DNA of 64,000 bases from Rhizobium grahamii (lineage in GTDB: Bacteria > Pseudomonadota > Alphaproteobacteria > Rhizobiales > Rhizobiaceae): positions 1-64,000 of the forward strand of contig NZ_CP043499.1 of the NCBI RefSeq assembly GCF_009498215.1. The letters run 5' to 3'. Numbering within the stretch: position 1 is the first letter of the stretch; each line of letters starts with the position of its first letter. Position numbers and translations under genes: made by a program. The notes under the pieces were generated by a model, which was not told the origin of the DNA, ran no database searches, and saw only the letters and a list, made by a program, of their open reading frames with translations. This document shows positions 17,984-26,845 of this stretch, one piece after another.

Positions 17984-19693
17984 ATGAAGAAACTCCTGAT
18001 CGCAAACCGTGGCGAGATCGCCATACGCATCATTCGCGCCGCACGTGACTATGGCGTGTCGAGCGTTGCTATCTACGCCGATCCGGACGCATCGTCGCTT
18101 CATGCCGCAATGGCGGACGAGGCTTTTGGCCTTGGCCCTGGTCGGCCAAGTGAGACCTATCTCGACATTGAGAAGATCATCGACATTGCACGACGCGCGG
18201 GAGCTGACGCTGTTCACCCGGGCTATGGGTTCCTGTCGGAGCGGGCGGAATTCGCAGAAGCCGTCATCAAGGCGGGGTTGACATGGGTAGGCCCGCGCCC
18301 GGAGGTGATCCGGATGCTTGGCGACAAGGTCGAGGCGAGGCGGATTGCGCAAAAAGTTGGAGCGCCTTTGGTCAAGGGGTCCGACGGCCCGCTCGGATCG
18401 GCTGCCGAGGCCGTTGCCTTCGCTCGCACGGCCGGCCTTCCGATTGCGATCAAGGCCGCCTTCGGTGGCGGTGGACGCGGCATGAAGGTCGCTTATCAGC
18501 TCGACGAAGTCGGTGAGCTCTTCTCTTCGGCGGTGCGCGAGGCAACCGAAGCTTTCGGGCGCGGCGATTGTTACGCCGAGCAGTTCTTGAGCAGGCCGCG
18601 CCATATCGAGGCGCAGGTCATGGCTGACACCCACGGCAACATCGTTGTGCTTGGCACGCGCGATTGCACGCTTCAGCGCCGAAACCAGAAGCTTGTGGAA
18701 GAAGCACCCGCTCCCTTCCTGACTGAGGACCAATCGGACGCCATTCACACCGCGGCGCGAGCAATATGCCAGGAAGCCGGCTACACGGGCGCCGGCACCG
18801 TCGAGTTTCTGATGTCGGACGATGGCCTCATCTCGTTCCTTGAGGTCAACACCCGCCTCCAAGTGGAACATCCAGTGACGGAGGAGACAACCGGCGTCGA
18901 CATCGTCATCGAGCAGCTTCGTGTTGCCGACGGTCTTCCGCTGTCTGTCAGCGACACACCGGTCGCGCGAGGCCACGCGTTCGAGTTTCGCATCAACGCT
19001 GAAGATCCCGGACGCGGCTTCCTGCCGTCGCCCGGCAAGATTTTGAGCTTTCGTCCGCCTTCGGGTCCGGGAGTGCGAATTGATAGCGGTGTGGAGTCCG
19101 GATCCGTTGTACCTGGCCTCTACGACTCGATGATGGCGAAGCTGATCGTGACGGGTGCCACCCGCCAGCAGGCCTTAGTGCGCGCGCGCCGCGCGCTTGC
19201 GGAGTTCAACATCGAGGGCGTCGCCTCGGTGCTGTCCTTCCACCGCGCAGTCGTCGATGAGCCGGCTTTCGCATCGGAGGACCGGCTGGGTGTCTACACC
19301 ACCTGGATCGAGCAGGAGTTTGCAGGCATTCCCCCGGCTCCGCGGACCGAGCCTGCCGATGCCGAGTATGTTCGCGGCTTTATCGAGATCGATGGCAAAC
19401 GGCATACTGTCGCCATTCCGGCAAGCTTCCTAACGCTGGCACCGGCTTCGTCCATGAAGGTAACGGGTCTGTCAGCGGCCGAAAGCAACGCGTTGAGAGC
19501 GCCGATTGCCGGCGTCCTCCGTCAGTGGCTGGTGGACGATGGTGCTGAAGTCGCCAAGGGCGACCCAGTGGCGGTCATCGAAGCCATGAAGATGGAGACA
19601 CGGATCATCGCGGAGCGCTCGGGGCGGATCAGCCTGCTGGCGGAGGTCGGAGCCTTCGTCGAACCGGACGCCGATTTGGCGATGATCCAATAA
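17984..19693 (+). CDS. Biotin carboxylase with C-terminal biotin carrier domain (AccC/PccA-like alpha subunit)
   Basis: A 569-residue protein. The N-terminal biotin carboxylase domain is LLIANRGEIAIRIIRAARD, then HPGYGFLSERAEFAEA, the ATP-grasp glycine loop GGGGRGMKVA near residue 165, and SFLEVNTRLQVEHPVTEE. The C-terminal lipoyl-like domain carries EAMKMET with the biotinylated lysine at about residue 536. No acyl-CoA carboxyltransferase subunit is nearby. The upstream fused AHS1-AHS2 protein could fill that place, which would recreate the domain set of urea carboxylase in split form. RBS GAAGGAAGG precedes the ATG. The calls accC, pccA and mccA are all too specific for what is seen. Confidence 0.85.
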   Translation: MKKLLIANRGEIAIRIIRAARDYGVSSVAIYADPDASSLHAAMADEAFGLGPGRPSETYLDIEKIIDIARRAGADAVHPGYGFLSERAEFAEAVIKAGLTWVGPRPEVIRMLGDKVEARRIAQKVGAPLVKGSDGPLGSAAEAVAFARTAGLPIAIKAAFGGGGRGMKVAYQLDEVGELFSSAVREATEAFGRGDCYAEQFLSRPRHIEAQVMADTHGNIVVLGTRDCTLQRRNQKLVEEAPAPFLTEDQSDAIHTAARAICQEAGYTGAGTVEFLMSDDGLISFLEVNTRLQVEHPVTEETTGVDIVIEQLRVADGLPLSVSDTPVARGHAFEFRINAEDPGRGFLPSPGKILSFRPPSGPGVRIDSGVESGSVVPGLYDSMMAKLIVTGATRQQALVRARRALAEFNIEGVASVLSFHRAVVDEPAFASEDRLGVYTTWIEQEFAGIPPAPRTEPADAEYVRGFIEIDGKRHTVAIPASFLTLAPASSMKVTGLSAAESNALRAPIAGVLRQWLVDDGAEVAKGDPVAVIEAMKMETRIIAERSGRISLLAEVGAFVEPDADLAMIQ

Positions 19694-19730
19694 GCGCTCA
19701 TCGAACCCTAGTACGAGTGGAGAAACAGAT

Positions 19731-20591
19731 TTGAAGCCGCAAGCCATAACGCCGACCCCGATTGACGCGGATGCCCGCAAGTCTATCGCACCGGTTATCT
19801 GCTACCCGGTCGAGACGCTGCCGCGTCCTGACCTGCGCGCCTATCAGGCCGTTCGCGACGATCTCGAGCTCGTCGACCGTGTTACGGTTCCTGCTCGCGA
19901 TGCCGCAACCTGGATCGTTCCGGCCGGCCATTTCTGCCGGCTTCGATGCGAGGAAGGGCCGCAGGTCGGCGATCTCAACCTGTTCAACGCGAACGATATC
20001 AGCGAGCGCCTCTACACCGGCAAAACGCGGGCCCTGAACGGCACGCATGTCGGGCTAGGCGACCAGCTTTTCTCCAATTTCCCCTATATGCGACCGATCG
20101 CGACCATTACCCACGATACGCTCGATTGGTACGGCTTCGACGAGTTCGGCGGTTCCGTCCATGATGTAATCGGTACGCGCTGCGACCCCTATACCCATAA
20201 TTTGCTCAGCCATGGTGGTCAGTATCATCATTGCTGCCACTCAAATCTCACGCGCGCAGTTGCGCGACACCTGGACATGCCGCTGACGCAGGCGGAACAG
20301 CATGTTCACGACGTCCTGAACGTCTTCATGTGCACCGGTTTCACGCGCGATACCGGGCAATACTTCATGAAGGCAAGCCCTGTTCGGCCGGGAGACTACC
20401 TGGAGTTCTTTGCCGAGATAGACCTGCTGGGTTGCATGTCCGCGTGCCCGGGCGGCGACTGCTCCGCGCAGCATTCGTCCGATGTGGCGCAATGCTACCC
20501 ACTTGAGGTCGAAGTGCTCCGCCCCCGCCGCGTGCCCGAAGGCTGGGCTCCGCCCGCGATTAACGGCTATGACCGGACCCATGGCGCCTAA
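19731..20591 (+). CDS. DUF1989 (urea carboxylase-associated / carboxyguanidine deiminase family) protein
   Basis: A 286-residue DUF1989 protein with the family segments ARDAATWIVPAGHFCRL, CEEGPQVGDLNLFNAND and RTRALNGTHVGLGDQLFSN-like sequence, a Cys/His-rich stretch YHHCCHSNLTRAV and the conserved end region CMSACPGGDCSA. Such proteins sit next to urea carboxylases. A pair of them, CgdA and CgdB, was shown in Pseudomonas to deiminate carboxyguanidine in guanidine breakdown. Only one copy is present here. The start is TTG 19731 after GTGGAGAAACAGA. It is the last gene of the operon, 37 bases after the biotin carboxylase gene. The exact substrate is unknown. Confidence 0.82.
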   Translation: MKPQAITPTPIDADARKSIAPVICYPVETLPRPDLRAYQAVRDDLELVDRVTVPARDAATWIVPAGHFCRLRCEEGPQVGDLNLFNANDISERLYTGKTRALNGTHVGLGDQLFSNFPYMRPIATITHDTLDWYGFDEFGGSVHDVIGTRCDPYTHNLLSHGGQYHHCCHSNLTRAVARHLDMPLTQAEQHVHDVLNVFMCTGFTRDTGQYFMKASPVRPGDYLEFFAEIDLLGCMSACPGGDCSAQHSSDVAQCYPLEVEVLRPRRVPEGWAPPAINGYDRTHGA

Positions 20592-20720
20592 CGCCCATGC
20601 TGCCACGCGATTTCCGTATGGTTTGAGGCTAGCCAAGGAAAGAGAATGAATCACACTTAGGTATAGGTGCGATTGCTCCATCGAGCGGATAAGGTCTCGC
20701 CAAAATAGACTGGGGGAACA

Positions 20721-22304
20721 ATGTCTATAACGGCAACCATATTTCGCTCACGCGATATCGACGGTGGAGCCCACCATCGCGCATTCGGCCTGGTGGCGAT
20801 TGTGCTCGCGATGGCGGTTTTCTACGTCGATACCTATACTGACATCGAAGGCGCTATTGCCGTTCTATACGTCGTTACGATGCTGCTTGCCGCGCAGGCC
20901 ACAACCCGCATTGGCTTGATTGGGCTCGCTTCCGTGTGCGCGGCATTGACCCTGATATCATACGGCATGACGCATGGTGACGACGCGGACCTTCAGTCCA
21001 CGGTCCGCCTCGTCGTCGCCCTAGCTGCTCTGGGTGTCACGACCGTGCTCCTGTTGAAGACGGAGGCAGCGCGGCTGACGCTCCTGTCGGCAAACTCGGC
21101 CCTCAAGGAGAGCGAGGCGAGATATCGATCGATCTTCGACCGCACGCGCGTTGCCCTTTGGGAGCGCGATTACTCGAAGCTGCGAAGCTATCTGATGGAT
21201 GTCCGGGCGCAGGGTATCACGGACCTCAAGGCCTACGGGCGAACCAATCCCGCCATGGTTGACTACTGCGTGGGACTGATCCGCGTCGTCGCTGCCAACG
21301 AAGCGGCTCGCGAGATGCTGGGGCGCGGATCCGTGGGTGTCGGGGCTTTGAGCCGCTCGATCATACCCGGGCAGGAGCGTTTCCTGGAAGTCTTGCAGGC
21401 GATCATGGACGGAGCCCCGGTCTTTGAAGACAAGGTAGAGATTCGGGCCGACAATGGCGAAGAGAAGCTTGTTCTTCTCAGCATCAGCTTTCCCGAAGAT
21501 CCCGCAGCCTTCAACCGCGTCGTCGTGAGCATGGTCGATGTGACCCAACGTGAAATGGAACTGAAGGCACTGGCCGAAGCGCAGGCCGAGTTGACCAAGG
21601 CCTCGAAGGCGGCAACCGTCGGTGCCATGTCCGCATCGCTCGCACACGAACTCAACCAGCCGCTCGGTGCGATCGTCGTCAATTCGCAAACGCTGCTGAG
21701 GTGGCTCGACCGCGACCCTCCGGACCTGGCGGCTGTCCGGCGTTCGGCTGAACGCATGATCCGCGACAGCCAGCGTGCGAGCGAGATCATCCAGAACACG
21801 CGAAACCTGCTTTCGCCGTCCAACAACAAGCTTGAGGATGTCAGCGTCGAAGGGCTCATCGATGAGACCATGGCGTTGATGGAACACGAGCTCCAGCGGA
21901 GTGGTACAACGCTGTTGATGGAGACATCCTCTCGTCTGCCCTCCGTCTCTGCCGTGAAAATCGAGCTGCAACAGGTGCTTATCAACCTGATCACCAACGC
22001 CATTCAGGCGATGGACGAAGCGGCAAGTCCGGAACGCACGATCACCATCGCCGCGGAGCGTCCCGATGTCGAGCATGTCTGCGTGGCGGTGCGTGACACC
22101 GGGCCAGGCATCACCGATGATGCCAAGGAAAAGCTGTTCGCGCCGTTCTTCACGACTAAGGAAACAGGAATGGGCATGGGTCTGTCCATTTGCCGCACGA
22201 CTTTGGAAGCGCGTGGCGGAACGCTGGATGGAAACAATCATCCCGAGGGTGGCGCGGTCTTCGAAATGCGCCTGCTGATCAAGCCGGAGGTGGAATATGC
22301 CTGA
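20721..22304 (+). CDS. Membrane sensor histidine kinase with PAS domain (FixL/DctB-like)
   Basis: A 527-residue kinase. Hydrophobic segments fill residues about 20-115 (three or four membrane spans with almost no periplasmic loop, from AFGLVAIVLAMAVFYVD to LVVALAALGVTTVLLL). A PAS-like region spans about 130-275. The HisKA box is MSASLAHELNQPLGAIVV with the phosphorylated His near residue 310. The ATPase part has LINLITNAIQAMD (N box), VRDTGPGITDD (G1) and GMGMGLSICRTTLEARGG (G2). RBS GGGGGAAC precedes ATG 20721. The stop overlaps the start of the response regulator gene. The signal is probably intramembrane or cytoplasmic and cannot be named. Confidence 0.88.
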   Translation: MSITATIFRSRDIDGGAHHRAFGLVAIVLAMAVFYVDTYTDIEGAIAVLYVVTMLLAAQATTRIGLIGLASVCAALTLISYGMTHGDDADLQSTVRLVVALAALGVTTVLLLKTEAARLTLLSANSALKESEARYRSIFDRTRVALWERDYSKLRSYLMDVRAQGITDLKAYGRTNPAMVDYCVGLIRVVAANEAAREMLGRGSVGVGALSRSIIPGQERFLEVLQAIMDGAPVFEDKVEIRADNGEEKLVLLSISFPEDPAAFNRVVVSMVDVTQREMELKALAEAQAELTKASKAATVGAMSASLAHELNQPLGAIVVNSQTLLRWLDRDPPDLAAVRRSAERMIRDSQRASEIIQNTRNLLSPSNNKLEDVSVEGLIDETMALMEHELQRSGTTLLMETSSRLPSVSAVKIELQQVLINLITNAIQAMDEAASPERTITIAAERPDVEHVCVAVRDTGPGITDDAKEKLFAPFFTTKETGMGMGLSICRTTLEARGGTLDGNNHPEGGAVFEMRLLIKPEVEYA

Positions 22305-22953
22305 CATACGCAAACAGACTAAGGAGCCGCCTGCGCCTGTCGTTTTCATCGTCGATGACGATCTGTCCATGCGCGAGGCTCTCACGGATCTTTTCCGTTC
22401 CATGCGGTTCGACGCCGAAGCATTCGAAAGCGCGACAGCCTTCATGGAGACGGCAAACTTCAATCGCCCGGGCTGCATCCTCCTCGACGTTCGGCTGCCG
22501 GGTGTCAGCGGTCTCGATTTCCAGGTCCAGCTGGAGCGGATTGGCAGCAGGATGCCGATCATCTTCATGACGGGCTTTGGCGACATCCCGATGAGTGTCA
22601 GGGCAATGAAGGCGGGCGCGGTCGATTTCCTCACCAAGCCTTTCAAAGACCAAGACATTCTCGATGCCGTGTCCGCGGCGATGGAGCGCGACAGCGCGCG
22701 CCGGCAGCAGACGGCTCAAAGCGAAGCCGTAGCCTCCCTTGCAGACAGCCTAACGCCGCGCGAGCGCGAAGTGATGGGCGCGGTGGTCAAGGGGCTGATG
22801 AACAAGCAGATCGCCTTCGAACTTGGCATCAGCGAAGTTACCGTGAAGCTTCATCGCGGCAACGTCATGCGCAAGATGGAAGTTCGCTCGGTCGCGGAAC
22901 TCGTCAGGAAAGCCGAGATGCTCGGCGACGGGGTGCGGCTACCTGTCTCTTAG
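22297..22953 (+). CDS. FixJ/NarL-type response regulator with LuxR HTH
   Basis: A 218-residue regulator. The receiver domain is at residues about 15-125 (VFIVDDDLSMREAL, phosphorylated Asp in GCILLDVRLPGVSG near residue 66, FMTGFGDIPMSVRAMKAGAVDFLTKPF). The LuxR-type HTH is at about 150-210 (LTPREREVMGAVVKGLMNKQ, LGISEVTVKLHRGNVMRKM). It overlaps the kinase gene by eight bases, so the two form a pair. Family members activate target promoters as phosphorylated dimers. The targets here are not visible. Confidence 0.9.
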   Translation: MPDIRKQTKEPPAPVVFIVDDDLSMREALTDLFRSMRFDAEAFESATAFMETANFNRPGCILLDVRLPGVSGLDFQVQLERIGSRMPIIFMTGFGDIPMSVRAMKAGAVDFLTKPFKDQDILDAVSAAMERDSARRQQTAQSEAVASLADSLTPREREVMGAVVKGLMNKQIAFELGISEVTVKLHRGNVMRKMEVRSVAELVRKAEMLGDGVRLPVS

Positions 22954-23020
22954 TATGGTATCTTTGATCTGGGCGCAGGCGCATAAGAACGTTAGAAAAC
23001 AAGCAGAAAAGGTCATCGCA

Positions 23021-23389
23021 TTGCCCCCCGTTCCCACCATAGCCGTCGTCGACGACGACCAGGCGATCCGTGAAGCCATGGACGACCTTGTCAAATCGTG
23101 TGGCTACGAATGCCGCCTGTTTGCGTCGGCGGAAGAATTTCTGGCATTCGAGCCGCGATCGGCGATTGATTGCATGCTGGTCGATGTCAAAATGCCCGGC
23201 CTCAGCGGTATCGAGCTGCAGGCCGAGCTGAACAAGCGCTCCGATCGCCCGCCAATGATCTTTGTCACATCATACCGGGACGATCGCACGCGCAACAACG
23301 CCATGAACGGCGGCGCAGTTGCCTTCCTGGGGAAGCCTGTCGATATCGAGAAGCTGATCGGCTGCCTGGAATCTGCACTCGATCGTTAA
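23021..23389 (+). CDS. Stand-alone receiver-domain protein (FixJ-receiver-like)
   Basis: A single receiver domain with no output domain: TIAVVDDDQAIREAMDDLV, phospho-acceptor Asp in DCMLVDVKMPGLSG, TSYRDD and the conserved lysine in FLGKPVD. I prefer the TTG at 23021 (122 residues), preceded by AGAAAAGG, because the domain begins five residues later. An ATG at 22955 would give 144 residues with an unrelated leader. Third gene of the two-component set, it may compete for phosphate from the kinase or act as a phosphate sink like short CheY/FixJ receivers. Confidence 0.78.
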   Translation: MPPVPTIAVVDDDQAIREAMDDLVKSCGYECRLFASAEEFLAFEPRSAIDCMLVDVKMPGLSGIELQAELNKRSDRPPMIFVTSYRDDRTRNNAMNGGAVAFLGKPVDIEKLIGCLESALDR

Positions 23390-23531
23390 GCGTCGCGACA
23401 TGCACTGTCTCGACGTGAGAGGCGTTCAAAGGTGGCTCTTTTGCTATCCGGCAATACGCCTGTTTCGAAATGCCGGTTTCACGCAGCCGCGCGCCTGACA
23501 TTGCGGCAGGCAGGCTTAGCGATGCATCGAA

Positions 23532-23552
23532 CCGCCGTCAGGGGAACGGCGG
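23532..23552. terminator. Hairpin between convergent genes
   Basis: A 7-bp GC-rich stem, CCGCCGT paired with ACGGCGG, around a 7-base loop. It lies between the receiver gene ending at 23389 and the convergent GGDEF-EAL gene ending at 23574. There is no T tract, so termination is inferred from position. Confidence 0.45.
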
Positions 23553-23573
23553 CCGAGTTTACATCAGCTGAAT

Positions 23574-26363
23574 CTATGCCGTCTTCTTTCGTAGCGGCTC
23601 TTCACCGATCTCAACTTCGCCGTAGGGCGCCGGGCGACCGAACAGGAAGCCTTGGAGTTCATCGCAGCCCTCGGCTGTCAGCACCCGCATTTGCTCTTCC
23701 GTCTCGACGCCTTCCGCCAGGACCGATACCTCAAGGCTCTTGCCAAGCGCTACGATCGCCCGCACGAAGGCTTTCGACTGCCTGCTGTTCTCCAGATCGG
23801 TTGTGAAACTACGGTCGAGCTTGATCTTGTCGAACGGGAAGGAGCGAAGCGTCTCAAGTGACGAATAACCCGTTCCGAAATCATCGATCGCAACCGTAAC
23901 GCCGAGTGCCTTGATCTGCCGCAGGATGTGCAGAGCGCGCGCCTTGTCGCCGATGATGGCGCTCTCCGTCACTTCCAGTTCAAGCCGTGACGCCGGCAAG
24001 CCGGTCTTCAAGAGAACTGTGCGCACCTTGTCGACCAGCGCGGTATTACCGAGCTGAAGCGGAGACAGGTTGACGGCTATCTTGTCCTTGTTTGTCCAGA
24101 GGGCGGCTTCCGCGCATGCGTGCTCCAATACCCAGTCTCCGATCGCGGAAATCGCGCCACATTCTTCGGCGACCGGAATGAAAGTGGACGGAGGGACAAG
24201 CCCGCGTTCAGGATGTTGCCAACGCAGCAGAACTTCGTAACCCGTGATCGCGCCCGAGCGCGCGTCCTTCTGGACCTGGTAGGCCAGGAAGAACTGTTTT
24301 TCGCTCAGTGCGGTCCAGACATCGCGCGCAAGGGATCGCCGCTCGCGAGCCGCTTCATCCATTCCAGCCTCGTAGAAGCTGATCCTCTCGTCCGGACTTT
24401 CCTTCGAGCGGTACATTGCCATGTCGGCGTTGCTGAGCAACTTTTCCCTGTCGGTCGCATCGGCGGGGTAGACGGCGATGCCAAGGCTTGCGCCCGGCAA
24501 GATATCGAATGAACCGATCTCCGCCTTTGTGGTAAGCGCACCCATCAGGCGGTCGGCGAAGTCGCCGAGCTCGGCATCTTCGTTGAACGATTTGAAGCCT
24601 ACAAACTCATCGCCGCCGAAACGTGCAACGAATTCGCCGTCGTTGGTCGCGGCGGACATGCGAGTGGAAAGCACCTTCAGCAACTCGTCGCCGACGGCGT
24701 GGCCAAAACTGTCGTTGACGTCCTTGAAGCGATCGAGATCGATGCAGATCGCCGCCACGCGGGTCTGTGTGGTTTCCGCGCGAGCAAGCACGGCATCCAG
24801 GCGCTCTTCGAAATGAGCCCGGTTTGGGAGGCCCGTCAGGGAATCGTGGCTCGCCAGATGGTTGATCTTCGATTCCGATTGGACCCGCTCGGTGATGTCT
24901 TCGATTGTCGAAACCCAGGATCCGTCGCCGATCGGTCGATGAATCGTGCGAACGGTGGTGCCGTTCTTCAGTTGTCTGGTGAGTTCGCCGCCGTCTCTAT
25001 TGGTAAACAGCGAGCGGTTTTGCGCGTAGAAGCTTTCGACTTCCGCGATGGTTTCGAGGCCATGGCATGCGCGGTATTCGCAAAGTTCGCGGAAGGACTT
25101 TCCGACCAGTGGCGTGCCTTCGGGGATGTCGAAGATCTCGAGGAGGCGCTTGTTGTGGAGGACAAGCCGTTCTTCGGTATCATAGAGGCATATGCCATTC
25201 GCCATGTTGGCGAGCGCGAGCGACAGGTTGTCCGATGCCGCCTTGAGACGTGCGGCAGCTTCCATCTGCTCGGTGCGGTCGCGCGTTATCTTCGCAAAGC
25301 CGATATGGCCCTTCCGCTCGTCGTAGATCGCGTCGATGACGACATGCGCCCAGAAGCGGCTTCCGTCCTTTCGAAGACGCCACCCTTCCGACTCAAACTT
25401 ACCGTCCCGTAGCGCCGTTTCGAGGCCACGCTCGGGCAGACCGGCCACGCGGTCCTCATGTGGATAGAACTCTGAGAAGTGCTTTCCGACGATTTCGGAA
25501 GCTACGTAGCCCTTGGCACGCTGAGCGCCTGCGTTCCAGTTGGCAACGCGACCGTCACGGTCGAGCATGTAGATCGCGTAGTCGGTGACGCCCTGGACGA
25601 GCAGCCGGAAACTCTTCTCTCCGGCAGCCACGGCCTTTTCCGATCGGATCGCAAAGAGCGCTGCCGTAAGGCCGGCTGCGAGCAGCGAGAGGGAGACGGT
25701 GGCAATCGTGACGATCATGATGGTCGGCGACAGGGCGGACGCCGGGAAGGCCTCTGCAGGGCCGGGCACGACTGTCACCGCGCCCATTGCAGTAAAGTGC
25801 ATGAGGACAATGCCGAGCGTCAGCACGACGCTTGGGATGATGAGCCCCATCTGTCTCCGCCCCCGCCCGCAGGCAAGATGGAAAGCCGGGATCGCAAGGG
25901 CGACCGCAATGACGATGGCGCAGATCACCAAGGTTCGGTCGAATGCGATATCGCCCGGAAACTCGATCGCAGCCATCCCGGTGAAATGCATGCTCGAAAT
26001 GCCGAGACCGAAAAGCAGACCTGCGGCGACATAGGCGCGCTGGCCAAGGAAGGTCGCGCACGCCGTTGCCGCCGTGGTTGCTGCCATCGCAAGCGCGAGC
26101 GAAGAGAGTGTCCGGCCCAGCTCATATTGGAAGACCGTACCGGCGTCATACGCCAGCATGGCCACGAAATGTGTTGCCCAGATGCCGAAACCTCCGGCCG
26201 CGCCGCCTGTCGCCAGCCAGGTCCATTGCGCCGCGCCTGAGGACTGCAGCGCGCGCCGCAACAGCATGACGGCCACGAAGCACGACAGCATGCAGAGCGT
26301 ACCCGCAAGAACGACGAGGCGCAGGTCGTGGCTGAGAAACAGGCAGGAGATGACTTTGGACAT
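23574..26363 (-). CDS. MHYT-PAS-PAS-GGDEF-EAL cyclic-di-GMP signalling protein
   Basis: A 929-residue membrane protein. The N-terminal MHYT domain has about seven spans with the metal-ligand motifs ATHFVAMLAYD, SSMHFTGMAAIEFP and LMHFTAMGAV. A PAS follows at about residues 240-370 (DYAIYMLDRDGRVANWNAGA), then a second PAS at about 375-490. The cyclase domain has an intact GGDEF (VARFGGDEFVGF) near residue 590, and the phosphodiesterase domain starts with EVL in place of EAL (GYEVLLRWQHPERG) and retains DDFGTGYSSLETL. Both catalytic activities appear possible. MHYT domains are thought to sense O2, CO or NO through copper. It stands alone, convergent with the two-component genes. Confidence 0.92.
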   Translation of the reverse strand: MSKVISCLFLSHDLRLVVLAGTLCMLSCFVAVMLLRRALQSSGAAQWTWLATGGAAGGFGIWATHFVAMLAYDAGTVFQYELGRTLSSLALAMAATTAATACATFLGQRAYVAAGLLFGLGISSMHFTGMAAIEFPGDIAFDRTLVICAIVIAVALAIPAFHLACGRGRRQMGLIIPSVVLTLGIVLMHFTAMGAVTVVPGPAEAFPASALSPTIMIVTIATVSLSLLAAGLTAALFAIRSEKAVAAGEKSFRLLVQGVTDYAIYMLDRDGRVANWNAGAQRAKGYVASEIVGKHFSEFYPHEDRVAGLPERGLETALRDGKFESEGWRLRKDGSRFWAHVVIDAIYDERKGHIGFAKITRDRTEQMEAAARLKAASDNLSLALANMANGICLYDTEERLVLHNKRLLEIFDIPEGTPLVGKSFRELCEYRACHGLETIAEVESFYAQNRSLFTNRDGGELTRQLKNGTTVRTIHRPIGDGSWVSTIEDITERVQSESKINHLASHDSLTGLPNRAHFEERLDAVLARAETTQTRVAAICIDLDRFKDVNDSFGHAVGDELLKVLSTRMSAATNDGEFVARFGGDEFVGFKSFNEDAELGDFADRLMGALTTKAEIGSFDILPGASLGIAVYPADATDREKLLSNADMAMYRSKESPDERISFYEAGMDEAARERRSLARDVWTALSEKQFFLAYQVQKDARSGAITGYEVLLRWQHPERGLVPPSTFIPVAEECGAISAIGDWVLEHACAEAALWTNKDKIAVNLSPLQLGNTALVDKVRTVLLKTGLPASRLELEVTESAIIGDKARALHILRQIKALGVTVAIDDFGTGYSSLETLRSFPFDKIKLDRSFTTDLENSRQSKAFVRAIVALGKSLEVSVLAEGVETEEQMRVLTAEGCDELQGFLFGRPAPYGEVEIGEEPLRKKTA

Positions 26364-26605
26364 GGATTTCTGCTGGCTGGAGGGAACCGCAACCTATGTC
26401 TACGACTATTGATCGTCGCTTAATGAAAAAACGGCATCGTTAGACGTGGTTAACGCAAGATTCCTTGGTGGCTGAACAGGGTTATCCCGACCGAGATTCT
26501 TCCGTTCGAGCAGTGCAACTCCAGGTCTGTCAAAATGGGAGGCATCGTTTTGATGGAGCGTCGAAGCCCATCTCTTTAAACGGCACTCGAAAGATACCGA
26601 ATGCC

Positions 26606-26845
26606 ATGTCTAAAGAACCCGATCCACTCCGCGAATACATGCGTGTCGTCCGCATGCTTACGATCTGCAAATCCCGATTGCTGTTGCTCGAGGCCAAGAT
26701 CGAGAGCTCCATCGGCGCCGGGCGTGCATTGGCCACCAACCGTGCCAGGGCTACTGAGGCGGAGATCGAATTCCTGCTCGACGAGGGAGATCGGCATCTG
26801 GGGGATTTGCGTAAACGCTGGCAGAGGCTTCGAACCTCCGAGTGA
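26606..26845 (+). CDS. Small hypothetical protein, helical and charged
   Basis: A 79-residue protein from ATG 26606: PLREYMRVVRMLTICKSRLLLLEAKIES, then ATEAEIEFLLDEGDRHLGDL. It looks entirely helical, with heptad-like leucines that could form a coiled coil. I do not recognise a family. It ends TGA directly against the stop of the convergent gene at 26846, and back-to-back stops support both genes being real. An upstream start at 26465 would add 47 residues of less protein-like sequence. Confidence 0.5.
   Translation: MSKEPDPLREYMRVVRMLTICKSRLLLLEAKIESSIGAGRALATNRARATEAEIEFLLDEGDRHLGDLRKRWQRLRTSE

Noticed and set aside
17984..19693. Reading the biotin carboxylase as acetyl- or propionyl-CoA carboxylase subunit
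   Set aside because: No acyl-CoA carboxyltransferase gene is nearby, while AHS1/AHS2 and DUF1989 partners are in the same operon.
21021..22658. 545-codon leftward open frame opposite the sensor kinase gene
   Set aside because: Antisense shadow of a gene with clear kinase motifs; no ribosome binding site or recognisable domain.
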